From assembly GCF_030817015.1 (NCBI RefSeq), contig NZ_JAUSYS010000001.1, positions 310,001-374,000 on the forward strand: a stretch of DNA of 64,000 nt, read 5' to 3'. Shown here piece by piece: positions 55,024 to 63,957 of this stretch. The position numbers were made by a program, and so were the translations under genes. This DNA comes from Arthrobacter sp. V1I7. GTDB taxonomy: Bacteria; Actinomycetota; Actinomycetes; Actinomycetales; Micrococcaceae. Position 1 is the first letter of the stretch. The number at the start of each line of letters is the position of its first letter. The notes under the pieces are model-generated. The model saw nothing but the letters and a program-made list of their open reading frames with translations, was not told the DNA's origin and searched no databases.

Positions 55024-57024
55024 ATGAGCATTCATAACCGGTCCCGGTACGGCCGGTACAGGGGAGGACCGGATCCGCTCGCCCCGCCGGTGGACCTGGC
55101 GGAGGCGCTGGACGCCGTCGCCGAGGATGTCATGGCAGGCTACTCGCCCCGGCACGCCCTCCGGGAGTTCCTGCGGCGCGGCGGCCGCAACCGGGAAGGG
55201 CTCGACGACCTCGCCGGCCGCGTTCAGCAGCGACGGAGTGAACTCTTGGGCCGCCACCGGCTGGACGGCACCCTCAACGAAGTCCAGAAGCTGCTCGACA
55301 CCGCGGTGCTGGAGGAGCGCAAACAGCTCGCCCGCGACGCCATGATGGACAACACCGACCGCGCCTTCCGGGAGATGCAACTGCAGAACCTGCCCCGATC
55401 CACGGCAGCAGCGGTCAACGAACTGGCCTCCTATGACTGGCAGTCGAGCACCGCACGCGAGGCCTACGAGCGAATCAAGGATCTGCTGGGCCGCGAAATC
55501 CTTGACCAGCGGTTCGCCGGAATGAAGCAGGCCCTCGAGAGCGCCACTGATGAGGACCGCGCGGCCGTCAGCGAGATGCTGCACGACCTCAACGAGCTCC
55601 TCGGCAAACACCGGCGCGGCGAGGACACCCCCGCGGACTTCCAGGAGTTCATGGCCCGGCACGGCGACTTCTTTCCGGAGAACCCACAATCGGTCGAGGA
55701 GCTGGTGGACGCGCTCGCCCAGCGCGCGGCCGCCGCCCAGCGGCTGCTGCAGTCCATGTCCGCCGAGCAGCGCGATGAGCTGATGCGGCTTTCCGCCCAG
55801 GCGTTCGGCTCGCCCGAACTTCTGGCCCAGCTCGACCAGCTCGACGCCAGCCTGCGCGCCCTGCGTCCCGGCGAGGACTGGACCGGCTCCGAACGCTTCG
55901 AAGGTGAGGAGGGGCTCGGGCTCGGCGACGGCACCGGCGTGCTCCAGGACATCGCCGAACTGGACGAGCTGTCCGAACAGCTCTCCCAGGCCTATAGCGG
56001 GTCGCGCCTCGACGACCTGGACCTGGACGCCCTCGCCCGCCAGCTCGGTCAGAGTGCCGCCGTTACGGCCCGCACCCTCGCCGAAATCGAGCGGGCCATG
56101 CAGGAGGGCGGCTACCTCCGGCGCGGGGCCGACGGCGATCTCCGGCTGTCACCGCAGGCCATGCGACGGCTCGGCAGGTCGCTGCTGCGGGACACCGCCA
56201 AGCAACTCTCCGGCCGGCAGGGACGCCGGGACACGCGCGTTGCCGGGGCGGCCGGGGAGCAGACCGGCGCCAGCCGCCGGTGGGAGTTCGGGGATGCCGA
56301 GCCGTGGGACGTCACCCGAACCATGACCAACGCCATCCGCCGCACGATTGCCGACGGCGGTGATCCGGGACGCGGATTGCGCCTCGCCGTGGGTGACATC
56401 GAGGTGACGGAGACGGAGGCGCGCACGCAGGCCGCCGTCGCCCTGCTTGTCGACGTGTCCTTCTCGATGGCCGCCGAGGGACGCTGGGTGCCCATGAAAC
56501 GCACCGCACTCGCCCTGCACCACCTCGTCACAACCCGGTTCCGCGGCGACCGGCTGCAGCTGATCACGTTCGGCCGGTACGCGCAGTCCATGGACATCGG
56601 CGAGCTCACGGCCCTGCCGGCCCGGCGGGAGCAGGGCACCAACCTGCACCACGGCTTGCTGCTCGCCGGCCGGTTTTTCCGCCAGCACCCGTCGATGCAG
56701 CCCGTCCTCCTGGTGGTGACCGACGGCGAACCCACCGCGCACCTGCTGGCCGACGGCGAGTCCTGGTTCTCCTGGCCGCCGGACCCGGAGACCATCCGCG
56801 CTACCGTGGCCGAGCTGGACCGCCTTGGGCGGACCGGCACGCAGGCCACGTTCTTCCGGCTGGGCGACGACCCGGGCCTGGAACGGTTCGTGCAGCGGAT
56901 GGCCCGCCGCATCGACGGCCGCGTCGTGGCGCCCGCAGCCGGAGATCTAGGCGCAGCTGTGGTGGGGGAATACCTCCGCGCCCACTTCCGCGGCCGACCC
57001 ATACGACGACGCCGACTGGGCTGA
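55024..57024 (+). CDS. VWA-domain protein, partner of MoxR ATPase
   Basis: 666 residues. The N-terminal ~400 are helical and charged (PRHALREFLRRGGRNREGLD, HDLNELLGKHRRGEDTPADF), with Glu/Gln-rich stretches. The C-terminal von Willebrand A domain has an intact MIDAS, LLVDVSFSMAAEGRWVPMKR (DxSxS ~residues 475-479), then LQLITFGRYAQSMDIGEL, QGTNLHHGLLLAGRFF and VLLVVTDGEPTAHL. Start ATG at 55024 with CAGGAG upstream. It likely works with the preceding ATPase as in other MoxR-VWA operons. Confidence 0.92.
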   Translation: MSIHNRSRYGRYRGGPDPLAPPVDLAEALDAVAEDVMAGYSPRHALREFLRRGGRNREGLDDLAGRVQQRRSELLGRHRLDGTLNEVQKLLDTAVLEERKQLARDAMMDNTDRAFREMQLQNLPRSTAAAVNELASYDWQSSTAREAYERIKDLLGREILDQRFAGMKQALESATDEDRAAVSEMLHDLNELLGKHRRGEDTPADFQEFMARHGDFFPENPQSVEELVDALAQRAAAAQRLLQSMSAEQRDELMRLSAQAFGSPELLAQLDQLDASLRALRPGEDWTGSERFEGEEGLGLGDGTGVLQDIAELDELSEQLSQAYSGSRLDDLDLDALARQLGQSAAVTARTLAEIERAMQEGGYLRRGADGDLRLSPQAMRRLGRSLLRDTAKQLSGRQGRRDTRVAGAAGEQTGASRRWEFGDAEPWDVTRTMTNAIRRTIADGGDPGRGLRLAVGDIEVTETEARTQAAVALLVDVSFSMAAEGRWVPMKRTALALHHLVTTRFRGDRLQLITFGRYAQSMDIGELTALPARREQGTNLHHGLLLAGRFFRQHPSMQPVLLVVTDGEPTAHLLADGESWFSWPPDPETIRATVAELDRLGRTGTQATFFRLGDDPGLERFVQRMARRIDGRVVAPAAGDLGAAVVGEYLRAHFRGRPIRRRRLG

Positions 57025-57082
57025 GTAGACGATCAACGTGCCGCCTGCGGTTCCCCGGCGCATAGGACGGCTCTGTAGGGGA

Positions 57083-57122
57083 GCGGCACCAAACGCAGGC
57101 CGACGACCGCGGGAGGTGCCGC
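57083..57122. terminator. Inverted repeat between convergent genes
   Basis: gcggcacc (57083-57090) pairs with ggtgccgc (57115-57122). It lies between the VWA gene and the convergent DHFR-like gene and may act in both directions. The loop is long. Confidence 0.4.
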
Positions 57123-57183
57123 CGTCGTCCGCCCACTGCTACAGAGAACGGGATGGAACGCCTTCGCGCGCCGGATACAAACT

Positions 57184-57774
57184 TCAGCGGATTACCCGAT
57201 AGCGCACGTGGGTGACGAGGCGGGTACCGCTCACCTCCGTCGGTTCGAGGTTGAGGTTGCCGACGCCGTCCAGCAGCAGCGCTCCGGCTCCCAGGACGAT
57301 GGGTGCGATGTGGAGCCGCAGCTCGTCAATCAGCCCGGCGGACAGGTAGTGGCGGACAGTCTGCGCTCCTCCGGCAATTGCCACGTCCTTGTCGCCAGCG
57401 GCCTTCCGCGCCTGTGTCAGCGCTGATTCGATCCCATCGGTCACAAAGTTGAATGTGGTGCCGCCCTGCATCTCCAGGGGCTCGCGTGGATGATGGGTGA
57501 GAACGAACACGGGTGCGTGATAGGGCGGTTCCTCACCCCACCATCCCCGCCATTCCTCATCCCACGCCCCGGGCCCGGCGAACATGTTCCGTCCCATGAT
57601 GTAGGCGCCGGCCGCGAGGATGCCTTCGAGCGCGGCTGCGTTGGGCTCAGGTTCTTCGAACATCCACCTGTGCAGGAGCTCTCCGCCCTCGCCCAGGGGG
57701 TCCGTCATGCTTTGGTTCGGGCCGGCGGCGAATCCGTCGAGGGAGATGGTCAGATCGCACGTGACTTGGCTCAT
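57184..57774 (-). CDS. Dihydrofolate-reductase-like (RibD C-terminal) protein 1
   Basis: 196 residues: SQVTCDLTISLDGFAAGPNQ, GAYIMGRNMFAGPGAWDEEW, VFVLTHHPREPLEMQGGTTF, DKDVAIAGGAQTVRHYLSAG and LIDELRLHIAPIVLGAGALL. This matches the DUF-type DHFR/RibD_C proteins widespread in Arthrobacter, which bind NADPH but rarely have known substrates. An ATG at 57774 matches the family start; upstream in-frame ATGs exist. It is not the housekeeping folate enzyme. Confidence 0.88.
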   Translation of the reverse strand: MSQVTCDLTISLDGFAAGPNQSMTDPLGEGGELLHRWMFEEPEPNAAALEGILAAGAYIMGRNMFAGPGAWDEEWRGWWGEEPPYHAPVFVLTHHPREPLEMQGGTTFNFVTDGIESALTQARKAAGDKDVAIAGGAQTVRHYLSAGLIDELRLHIAPIVLGAGALLLDGVGNLNLEPTEVSGTRLVTHVRYRVIR

Positions 57775-57878
57775 GCGCCCCATCATGGACGCACGTCGAA
57801 TCAAAATCCAGCGCAGGAGGCATCGGCAGGACAGTTTGCCGCCGATCCGGAGGCGTGTAAGAAGATCGCCGTCGTTTC

Positions 57879-59390
57879 TTAATCATCCTGAGGACGAGGA
57901 TGGGGTGCGGCCGTCTCCGGCGCTTCCACAGCCGCCCGCGCATACGACGCCGAGACCCGGCGGTAGACCGGGGTCAGGAAGGCCAGCAGGGCGGCCGCGA
58001 TCATGATGATCCCGGCCACCAGGAACACCAGGGCGATGCCGCGGGAGGTGCCCTCGCCCAGCAGCGGGGCGAGCTGGGCGGCACCCTCAGCGGACCGCGC
58101 GTACGGGATGATCCAGACCTGGGCGATCGGCGCAATGAGGAATGCTGTGACCGGCGCGGCCGCGGACTCGAACGCCATGGCAAATCCGAACACCCGGCCC
58201 TGCCGGGGCAGGGGCACGACCTGCTGGATGACCGTCTGCTCGGCGGCCTCCACGAAAGGCACCAGGACCAGGTACAGCCAGATGCCGGCGATGTACAGCC
58301 ACGCCCATTCCCGCAGCGTGAACACCGCACCGAGGCCCCCCATCAGGATCACCGCGATGAGCATGGTGCGCAACGGGTTGGACCCGAGCCCGAACTTGCC
58401 GATCAGCGCGCCTCCGACGAGGAAACCCGTGGCGCCCAGCGCGAAGAAGGTCCCCCAGAGTTCCACGGGGAACATCTCCAGGCCGTAGGGATCCATCAAC
58501 GCCATGTAGACGCCACCGATGAAGTTGTTGAACGTGGAGAACAGGATCAGCGCGAACAGTCCGGCAATCGCCAACACGGCGGCTAGGGAGCCGCGCAGGT
58601 CGAATCCGCCGTGCGCGTCCGTGGCGGCCACGCGCACCTCCTCGGGCATCCGCAGTGTAAGCAGGTGCGCGAAGGCCAGCGCCGTGAGCACCAGGGCGAC
58701 GACGATCGTCCAGCCCATGCCCAGCAGTCCGACCGACAGCCCGGAGAGCACCGAGGTGACGATGAACATCAGCCCCTGCACCATGCCCACCAGCCCGTTG
58801 GCGTTGGCCCGCCGATCCGGGTCGATCAGGATGGTGACCGTGGTGGAGAGGGCGATGTTGCGCATGTTCTCCACCACCGCACCCACCAGGATGATCAGGG
58901 TGAAGACCCAGAACCACGGCCGTGTCAGGTCCAGCAGACTGGCGGCGGGTGTCATCAGGAACATGATCCCGGACAGCACGAACATCACCAGGGTGAAGCC
59001 GGCGGCGAAGCGCATCACGGCCAGCTTGCGGTAGCGGTCCACGAATGTGCCGAAGCTGATGCTGGAAAGGGCGATCAGCAGCATGTACGCGCCGCCGACT
59101 ACGCCGGTGGCGATCACGTTGCGCGTCTCCAGGTACACCCAGAACGTCAGTGCAAACCACAGATAACTGGTCGTGATGTTGGCGAGGCCGGTGTTCACCA
59201 GGATCCCGGTGAAGGTGCGGGACCGCTGTGCCGGACTCCGTAAGGACGTGTCGATGCCGTCGGGATCGGCCGGGCGCGGGGCCTCGCCGTCCTCGACCGG
59301 CATGGAGGTGACGGCCGGGTCCTCGGGGAGGCCCGCGCTGCCATGGGGAGCCGCAGCGGCCCTGTACGGAGCCGGTTCCTGCTCGGTCAT
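57879..59390 (-). CDS. MFS transporter, 12 TM
   Basis: 503 residues. A ~55-residue hydrophilic N-terminus precedes twelve hydrophobic segments, with family motifs SISFGTFVDRYRKLAVMRFA (motif A-like loop), VVENMRNIALSTTVTILIDP and AAEQTVIQQVVPLPRQGRVF. It resembles actinobacterial drug/unknown-substrate MFS exporters of the MFS_3/enterobactin-exporter type. Substrate unknown. It is convergent with the VWA-side genes and divergent from the second DHFR-like gene. Confidence 0.9.
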   Translation of the reverse strand: MTEQEPAPYRAAAAPHGSAGLPEDPAVTSMPVEDGEAPRPADPDGIDTSLRSPAQRSRTFTGILVNTGLANITTSYLWFALTFWVYLETRNVIATGVVGGAYMLLIALSSISFGTFVDRYRKLAVMRFAAGFTLVMFVLSGIMFLMTPAASLLDLTRPWFWVFTLIILVGAVVENMRNIALSTTVTILIDPDRRANANGLVGMVQGLMFIVTSVLSGLSVGLLGMGWTIVVALVLTALAFAHLLTLRMPEEVRVAATDAHGGFDLRGSLAAVLAIAGLFALILFSTFNNFIGGVYMALMDPYGLEMFPVELWGTFFALGATGFLVGGALIGKFGLGSNPLRTMLIAVILMGGLGAVFTLREWAWLYIAGIWLYLVLVPFVEAAEQTVIQQVVPLPRQGRVFGFAMAFESAAAPVTAFLIAPIAQVWIIPYARSAEGAAQLAPLLGEGTSRGIALVFLVAGIIMIAAALLAFLTPVYRRVSASYARAAVEAPETAAPHPRPQDD

Positions 59391-59702
59391 GCGTCCCAGT
59401 GTACTGACAACCAGGAGGCGCGGACACGGGTCGCCGCTCGTCGTGAAGTATTCGCAAAAGAGGCGTACAACCTCCCGACTACCGGCAGAGCTGCGTAAGG
59501 TGGCTCGAGACAGCGCTCCGACGGCGGCGTGGTCGGACGTAGCCGGGACGCGTCACCCGGCCGACGGATGTTCAGGGCGCGACGCCGACAAGGCGTCGGT
59601 GACGATCTGGCCCTCGTGTGGCTCCCGCGAGTGTGCTTCTCTGGAGCAAGTAGCGCGGATCCAGAAGGGGTCCGCGGCCGTTGTTCGACGAGGTGACACG
59701 AC
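59391..59702. other. Intergenic region between divergent genes
   Basis: No gene is supported. It contains the ribosome site GAGGTG before 59703 and presumably the promoters for the MFS gene and the second DHFR-like gene. Confidence 0.35.
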
Positions 59703-60335
59703 ATGAAGTTGACGACCACGACCAACGTCTCGGTGGACGGCGTGATGCAGGGGTTGGGCGGACCCGACGAGGATCGCAGCGGCGGCTTCGACCGCGGCGG
59801 ATGGGCCATACCACTTCTCGACACCGAAGCCGGGGACTATCTCAACCAGGTCTACGGCGGCGCGGCCGCATTCCTCTTTGGACGGCGGACGTACGAGATC
59901 TTCGCCGGCTACTGGGGAGCGATGCCCGATCCGAGCACGAACCCGATTGCCGCCGCGCTGAACAGCCGGCCCAAATACGTGGCGTCGACCAGCCTCGCCG
60001 ACCCACAGTGGGCGGGCACGACTATCCTGCGCGGCGACGTCCTCACGGCCGTCGGTGATCTGAAGGCGCATCACGATGGTGAACTGCTGGTGCCGGGCAG
60101 TGGTGCCCTCGTCCGATGGCTGCTCGCCAACGACCTGGTCGACCAGCTCGACCTGGTCACCTATCCCGTCGTCGTCGGCCAGGGCACAAGGCTGTTCCCC
60201 GATTCCGGTCCGGACATCGCACTCGATCTGGTCAACTCGCGGACCACGTCCCGGGGCATCACCATCCAGACTTATCGGCCTCTCGGGCGTCCAGAGTACG
60301 CAACGTCCACCGTCGACCCCGACCAAGTGTTCTAG
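59703..60335 (+). CDS. Dihydrofolate-reductase-like (RibD C-terminal) protein 2
   Basis: 210 residues: MKLTTTTNVSVDGVMQGLGG, DYLNQVYGGAAAFLFGRRTY, YVASTSLADPQWAGTTILRG, GELLVPGSGALVRWLLANDL and LVTYPVVVGQGTRLFPDSGP. The MxLTTxxxVSVDGVMQGxGGPDED opening and FGRRTYE motif are typical. It is distinct in sequence from the copy at 57184. Start preceded by GAGGTGACACGAC. Confidence 0.88.
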   Translation: MKLTTTTNVSVDGVMQGLGGPDEDRSGGFDRGGWAIPLLDTEAGDYLNQVYGGAAAFLFGRRTYEIFAGYWGAMPDPSTNPIAAALNSRPKYVASTSLADPQWAGTTILRGDVLTAVGDLKAHHDGELLVPGSGALVRWLLANDLVDQLDLVTYPVVVGQGTRLFPDSGPDIALDLVNSRTTSRGITIQTYRPLGRPEYATSTVDPDQVF

Positions 60336-60481
60336 TTGCGCCGCCCGACGGGCCACGGCGCGTCCAATTCTCTGTTGATCAACGCGCGCGAGGTTGCCCA
60401 GCGGCAGGGCAAGGTAAACGCCGACGTAGACGCTTGTAAATCCTCATTGTGGTGGCTGCCCAACTGCGCCACCATGTTCGT

Positions 60482-61288
60482 ATGAACGCTGAAACACCGA
60501 AGACGGCGGAGCTGAACCTTCCCCAGGCCTTCCTACTTCTGGCAACGAACGACAAAGACGGCAAACCTGAAGTGCCGGTGTACGCCCTCAGGACCACCTT
60601 GGCAGGGGCAATATTGGCCGAGCTGGACCTGATCGGTGCAATCGAGCTGCAGGGGAAGCACGTCAGGGCTACCGGCGCCGCCCCGCAAACGGACTTCCAG
60701 CACGAGCTGGAGCTCATCCGTGGCAAATCGCGGCCGCACACTCCCAAGCGGTGGGTCTCCATGCTGGAGGGCCGCGCCGAAGTGCAGCGTGTTTACGAGG
60801 GCATGGCGTCCCTCGGCATCGTGGAACATGTCGGCGAAAAGCACCGGGGTCTGTTCCGGACCGTGCGGTATCCGGAGAAGGACCACGCTCCGGAGGCGGC
60901 GCTCCTGAAAAAGATCCAGGCCGCACTCAGCGGTGCGGCGCCCGATGCCGGGGCGCCCCAACTCACGGCGCCCGCTGCCGGGGTGTCTCAAGACACGGCG
61001 CCCGCTGCCGGGATGTCTCAAGACACGGCGCCTGATGCCGGGGCGCCTGGTTCCGGGGCGCCTGGTTCCGGGGCGCCCGGTCCCGCAAAGCCTGACGCCA
61101 AGGCACCCGATGCCAGGACCACGGCGCTGATGGCCCTGCTTCAAGCGGCCGGACTGCTCGGCAAGCTCTTCCCGGCAGCAGATAAAGGCCGGGCAAGTGA
61201 GCTGGCGAAGGACTATTGGCCGTCCCGCGCGGTGGAGGACGAACTTCGTATGATCAGAATCGCGGAGCAAGAAGCCCCAACCTTATGA
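60482..61288 (+). CDS. GOLPH3/VPS74-like (GPP34) protein with in-frame repeat insert
   Basis: 268 residues. GPP34 motifs are LNLPQAFLLLATNDKDGKPE, LAGAILAELDLIGAIELQGK, FRTVRYPEKDHAPEAALLKK and the C-terminal TALMALLQAAGLLGKLFPAA. The domain is split by a ~55-residue Ala/Pro/Gly insert encoded by tandem repeats (60937-61090). Bacterial GPP34 proteins are common in actinobacteria, with unknown function; the eukaryotic relative binds phosphoinositides. Start ATG at 60482, with no strong ribosome site. Confidence 0.82.
   Translation: MNAETPKTAELNLPQAFLLLATNDKDGKPEVPVYALRTTLAGAILAELDLIGAIELQGKHVRATGAAPQTDFQHELELIRGKSRPHTPKRWVSMLEGRAEVQRVYEGMASLGIVEHVGEKHRGLFRTVRYPEKDHAPEAALLKKIQAALSGAAPDAGAPQLTAPAAGVSQDTAPAAGMSQDTAPDAGAPGSGAPGSGAPGPAKPDAKAPDARTTALMALLQAAGLLGKLFPAADKGRASELAKDYWPSRAVEDELRMIRIAEQEAPTL
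60937..61090 (+). repeat. Coding tandem repeat in the GPP34 gene
   Basis: About three 30-base units based on acggcgcccgctgccggggt, then two to three 15-base units (gcctggttccggggc). They encode APAAGVSQDT-like and GAPGS-like repeats. Copy number is likely unstable by slippage. Confidence 0.75.
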
Positions 61289-61524
61289 TGCTGCCTGAAA
61301 TCGCCAGGCACGGGAGCCGTGGTCAGCATGGACACCAGCAGTCCGCCGCCGGCCCAGCGCTGCAGCGCGAGCTTCTCGGCGTCGTCGAATTCCATGAGGG
61401 CGAGCCCGCAGTGCTCTTCAACATTTCTCGTCTACGCGGCAGCGAGTCGGTGCGCCGGTACGGCGGGGGCATCCATTCCCGCCCTGCAAGCGGGCCGGCG
61501 GGGTTTCGTCGGTCCGCCAACCGC

Positions 61525-62781
61525 TTAGCGTGAGCTCACCGCCGGGACGCCGAGAATGCTGTCCAGCAGCCCGTTGCGGAATTTTCCCTCCGGATCGTGC
61601 GCCGATGTCAGCGAACGGAAGTCCGTAAGACGGGGGTAGAGGGACTCCCAGTCGTGACCGCCGGGCGTGAAAAGCTTGCCCCAGTGCGGTCTGGCCCCGA
61701 ACGGCCGAAGCAGGTCTTCGAGCTGGAGAAGAACGGCTTCCACCTGCGGCTGCAGCGGCTTCCAGGTGAAGTGCAGGGCAACGCTCTGCTGCCGGTAGAA
61801 GGGGCTAAGCCAGAATTCGTCTGCGGCGCCGGTCCGGATTTCGGAGACAAATAGCAGGGGCGCAAGTTGGTCCGCCAGGCTCCGCACTGCCTGGAGTGCG
61901 GCAGGTGCCTGTTCCAGCGGCAGGATGAATTCGCTTTGCAGTTCTTCACCCTTGCTGGGCGTGAACTCGTGGCGGAAGTGCGGTAGCCGGTCCAGCCATT
62001 GCCCGGGCTCATCCATCTGGGCTGTGCAGTTCTCGGCCGACATCCCCGGCAGCGGGTGCCGCGGGCGGATGGCAGCCGTGGCGCCGAACAGTTCAGCGAT
62101 GGGAGGCTCCGAGTCCAGCGCCTTGAGCCAGACCTGGCTGATGCAATCGCCTACGTAATCGGTGAAGAGACTCACGCTGTAGGCGCTGGACACAAGCTGT
62201 GTGAAGTCCGCCAGCGCCCGTTCCCACGGCAGGTTTTCCAAAACACGCTGGCGCATGCTGAAACTTGGCCGGACGGCAAGCCGGAGGCCGGTGACGATGC
62301 CAAGAGCGCCCAGGCCCACTACGCTGCCGAGGAACTCCTCTCCGTCCGCGCGGGACAGCGATACCTGCTCGCCGGAGGGTCGGACCAGATCAATGCCCTC
62401 CACCGCTCCGGCCAGGGAGGGGTTGTTCACACCAGAGCCATGGGTTCCCGTCTGGACTGCCCCTGCCACGGAAATGTGGGGCAGCGACGCCAGATTGTGG
62501 ATGGCCACGCCGGACTGTTGCAACGTGCGGCACAAGACACCGTAGCTCACTCCGCCGCTGACGCGGACCGTCTGCCGTGCTGAATCCAGTTCGATTTGCT
62601 GCGGCAGGGCGTCCAGCGACACGTGCACGCCCTCCGTGTCCCCGATACGGTTGAAGGAGTGCCGCGATCCCAGGGCCTTGACCCGGCCGGCGCGGGCCAC
62701 CAGCTGGGCGAGCTCAGCCACCGACGCTGGGCGCAAGACGTCCACTGATGAGTAATTGAGATTTCCTGCCCAGTTCTTCAT
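61525..62781 (-). CDS. FAD-linked alditol oxidase-like (AldO/XyoA family)
   Basis: 418 residues of the VAO family. The covalent FAD His41 is in ALGSRHSFNRIGD. The FAD domain also has SVAGAVQTGTHGSGVNNPSL and GSVVGLGALGIVTGLRLAVR. The substrate region includes KLFTPGGHDWESLYPRLTDF and the end FRNGLLDSILG. It closely resembles Streptomyces AldO and actinobacterial arabinono-lactone-oxidase-type enzymes, which oxidise polyols such as xylitol or sorbitol with O2. Divergent from the LacI gene, with a LacI-type operator in its promoter, so it is probably the regulated target. Confidence 0.88.
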   Translation of the reverse strand: MKNWAGNLNYSSVDVLRPASVAELAQLVARAGRVKALGSRHSFNRIGDTEGVHVSLDALPQQIELDSARQTVRVSGGVSYGVLCRTLQQSGVAIHNLASLPHISVAGAVQTGTHGSGVNNPSLAGAVEGIDLVRPSGEQVSLSRADGEEFLGSVVGLGALGIVTGLRLAVRPSFSMRQRVLENLPWERALADFTQLVSSAYSVSLFTDYVGDCISQVWLKALDSEPPIAELFGATAAIRPRHPLPGMSAENCTAQMDEPGQWLDRLPHFRHEFTPSKGEELQSEFILPLEQAPAALQAVRSLADQLAPLLFVSEIRTGAADEFWLSPFYRQQSVALHFTWKPLQPQVEAVLLQLEDLLRPFGARPHWGKLFTPGGHDWESLYPRLTDFRSLTSAHDPEGKFRNGLLDSILGVPAVSSR

Positions 62782-62816
62782 TTACTCGGCTTTCCGGTGA
62801 AGTTACGTTTCGCTCA

Positions 62817-62845
62817 ACTGTGAGCGCTAACAATTTTCCTGTCAA
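62817..62845 (-). promoter_or_regulatory. Promoter and LacI-type operator for the oxidase gene
   Basis: On -, TTGACA (62845-62840), a 17-base spacer and CACAGT (62822-62817) form -35 and a weak -10. The palindrome tgtgagcgctaaca (62819-62832; core tnagcgctna) is a classic LacI-family operator lying in the spacer, so binding should block the oxidase promoter. Confidence 0.6.
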
Positions 62846-62955
62846 GACGCTTCCGTCGGCGCCTGCCCAGGCGGGAGGTAACATCGTCAGCAGGTCATCC
62901 GCAGCAGCAGCCATTGGCTGCTGGCTTTGGCCCAGAAGGCCTTGGGAGGGGAGCA

Positions 62956-63957
62956 GTGCGCGCAACGGTCAAGGACGTCGCCCGTCACGCCGGCGTTTCA
63001 CCCAAGACTGTCTCGAACGTGATGAACGGAATCGTTCCGGTTAGTGGCTCCACCAGGTTCAAGGTGGAGCAGGCCATTCTCGAACTGGATTATGTGCCCA
63101 ACCTCTCCGCCCGCGGACTGCGCAACGGCAGGACGGGCGTTATCGCCCTGGCGCTGCCGGACCTGGCGACTCCCTACTCGGCCGAGATTGCGCACAACGT
63201 GGTGGAAGTTGCCCACGAGCAGGGCTGGAGCGTTCAGATCGAGGAAACCGGGGCCGATCCCCGGCGCGAATACGAACTGATGTCCCGCGCGCGGTCCAAC
63301 CTCATTGATGGCCTGATCCTCAACCCGGTGGTGCTGGACGAGAGTGCCGTGAAGGTGGGCGTCTCGCTGCCCCCGGTGGTTCTGCTGGGTGAGGTGTCCC
63401 AAAAACTGGCCGACCGTGTGTGGGTGGACAGCGTTGCTGCCGCCCGTGACATGACCCTGACCCTTGCCAGGACCGGCCGGCGTCGTATTGCCGTGCTCGG
63501 AACCGCCGAAGGCCGAGGCTCCGCCGCAGCTATCCTGCGGACGCGCGGCTACCACGCCGCGCTCGAAGAGCTCGGCATTGACCGGGACGACTCACTGCTC
63601 ATCCCGTGCGAAAAGTGGACACCGCAGACGGCCGCCGGCGCGCTCGCCGCCTATCTGGACTCCCGCCCGCTCCCCGAGGCGCTGTTCTGCTTCACCGACT
63701 CCATGGCCATCGGCGCTATGAGCGTGTTGTGGAACAGGGGAATCAGCGTTCCCGGCGACGTCGCCGTGGCAGGGTTCGACGACATCGCCGACGGGCAATA
63801 TGCCGTGCCATCCCTCACTACTGTCTCCTTCGACAAGCGCCGGGTGGCCAGCGAAGCCCTGCGCCTGCTCACCGAGCGGATGGCAGACCGTACCGGCGAG
63901 CAGAGGGTGGTCACCGTCGACTACAGAATCGTGGAGCGGGACAGCACCCGCGCCTAA
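62956..63957 (+). CDS. LacI-family transcriptional regulator
   Basis: 333 residues. The N-terminal HTH has TVKDVARHAGVSPKTVSNVM and a hinge LDYVPNLSARGLRNGRTGVI. The periplasmic-binding-like core has IALALPDLATPYSAEIAHNV, RRIAVLGTAEGRGSAAAILR, EALFCFTDSMAIGAMSVLWN and GDVAVAGFDDIADGQYAVPS. The GTG at 62956 is used because GGGAGGGGAG lies just upstream and homology begins there. Likely represses the divergent oxidase and senses a sugar or polyol. Confidence 0.93.
   Translation: MRATVKDVARHAGVSPKTVSNVMNGIVPVSGSTRFKVEQAILELDYVPNLSARGLRNGRTGVIALALPDLATPYSAEIAHNVVEVAHEQGWSVQIEETGADPRREYELMSRARSNLIDGLILNPVVLDESAVKVGVSLPPVVLLGEVSQKLADRVWVDSVAAARDMTLTLARTGRRRIAVLGTAEGRGSAAAILRTRGYHAALEELGIDRDDSLLIPCEKWTPQTAAGALAAYLDSRPLPEALFCFTDSMAIGAMSVLWNRGISVPGDVAVAGFDDIADGQYAVPSLTTVSFDKRRVASEALRLLTERMADRTGEQRVVTVDYRIVERDSTRA

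Noticed and set aside
60937..61090. CRISPR-like array
   Set aside because: Repeats are contiguous, in frame and lack unique spacers; they are coding tandem repeats.
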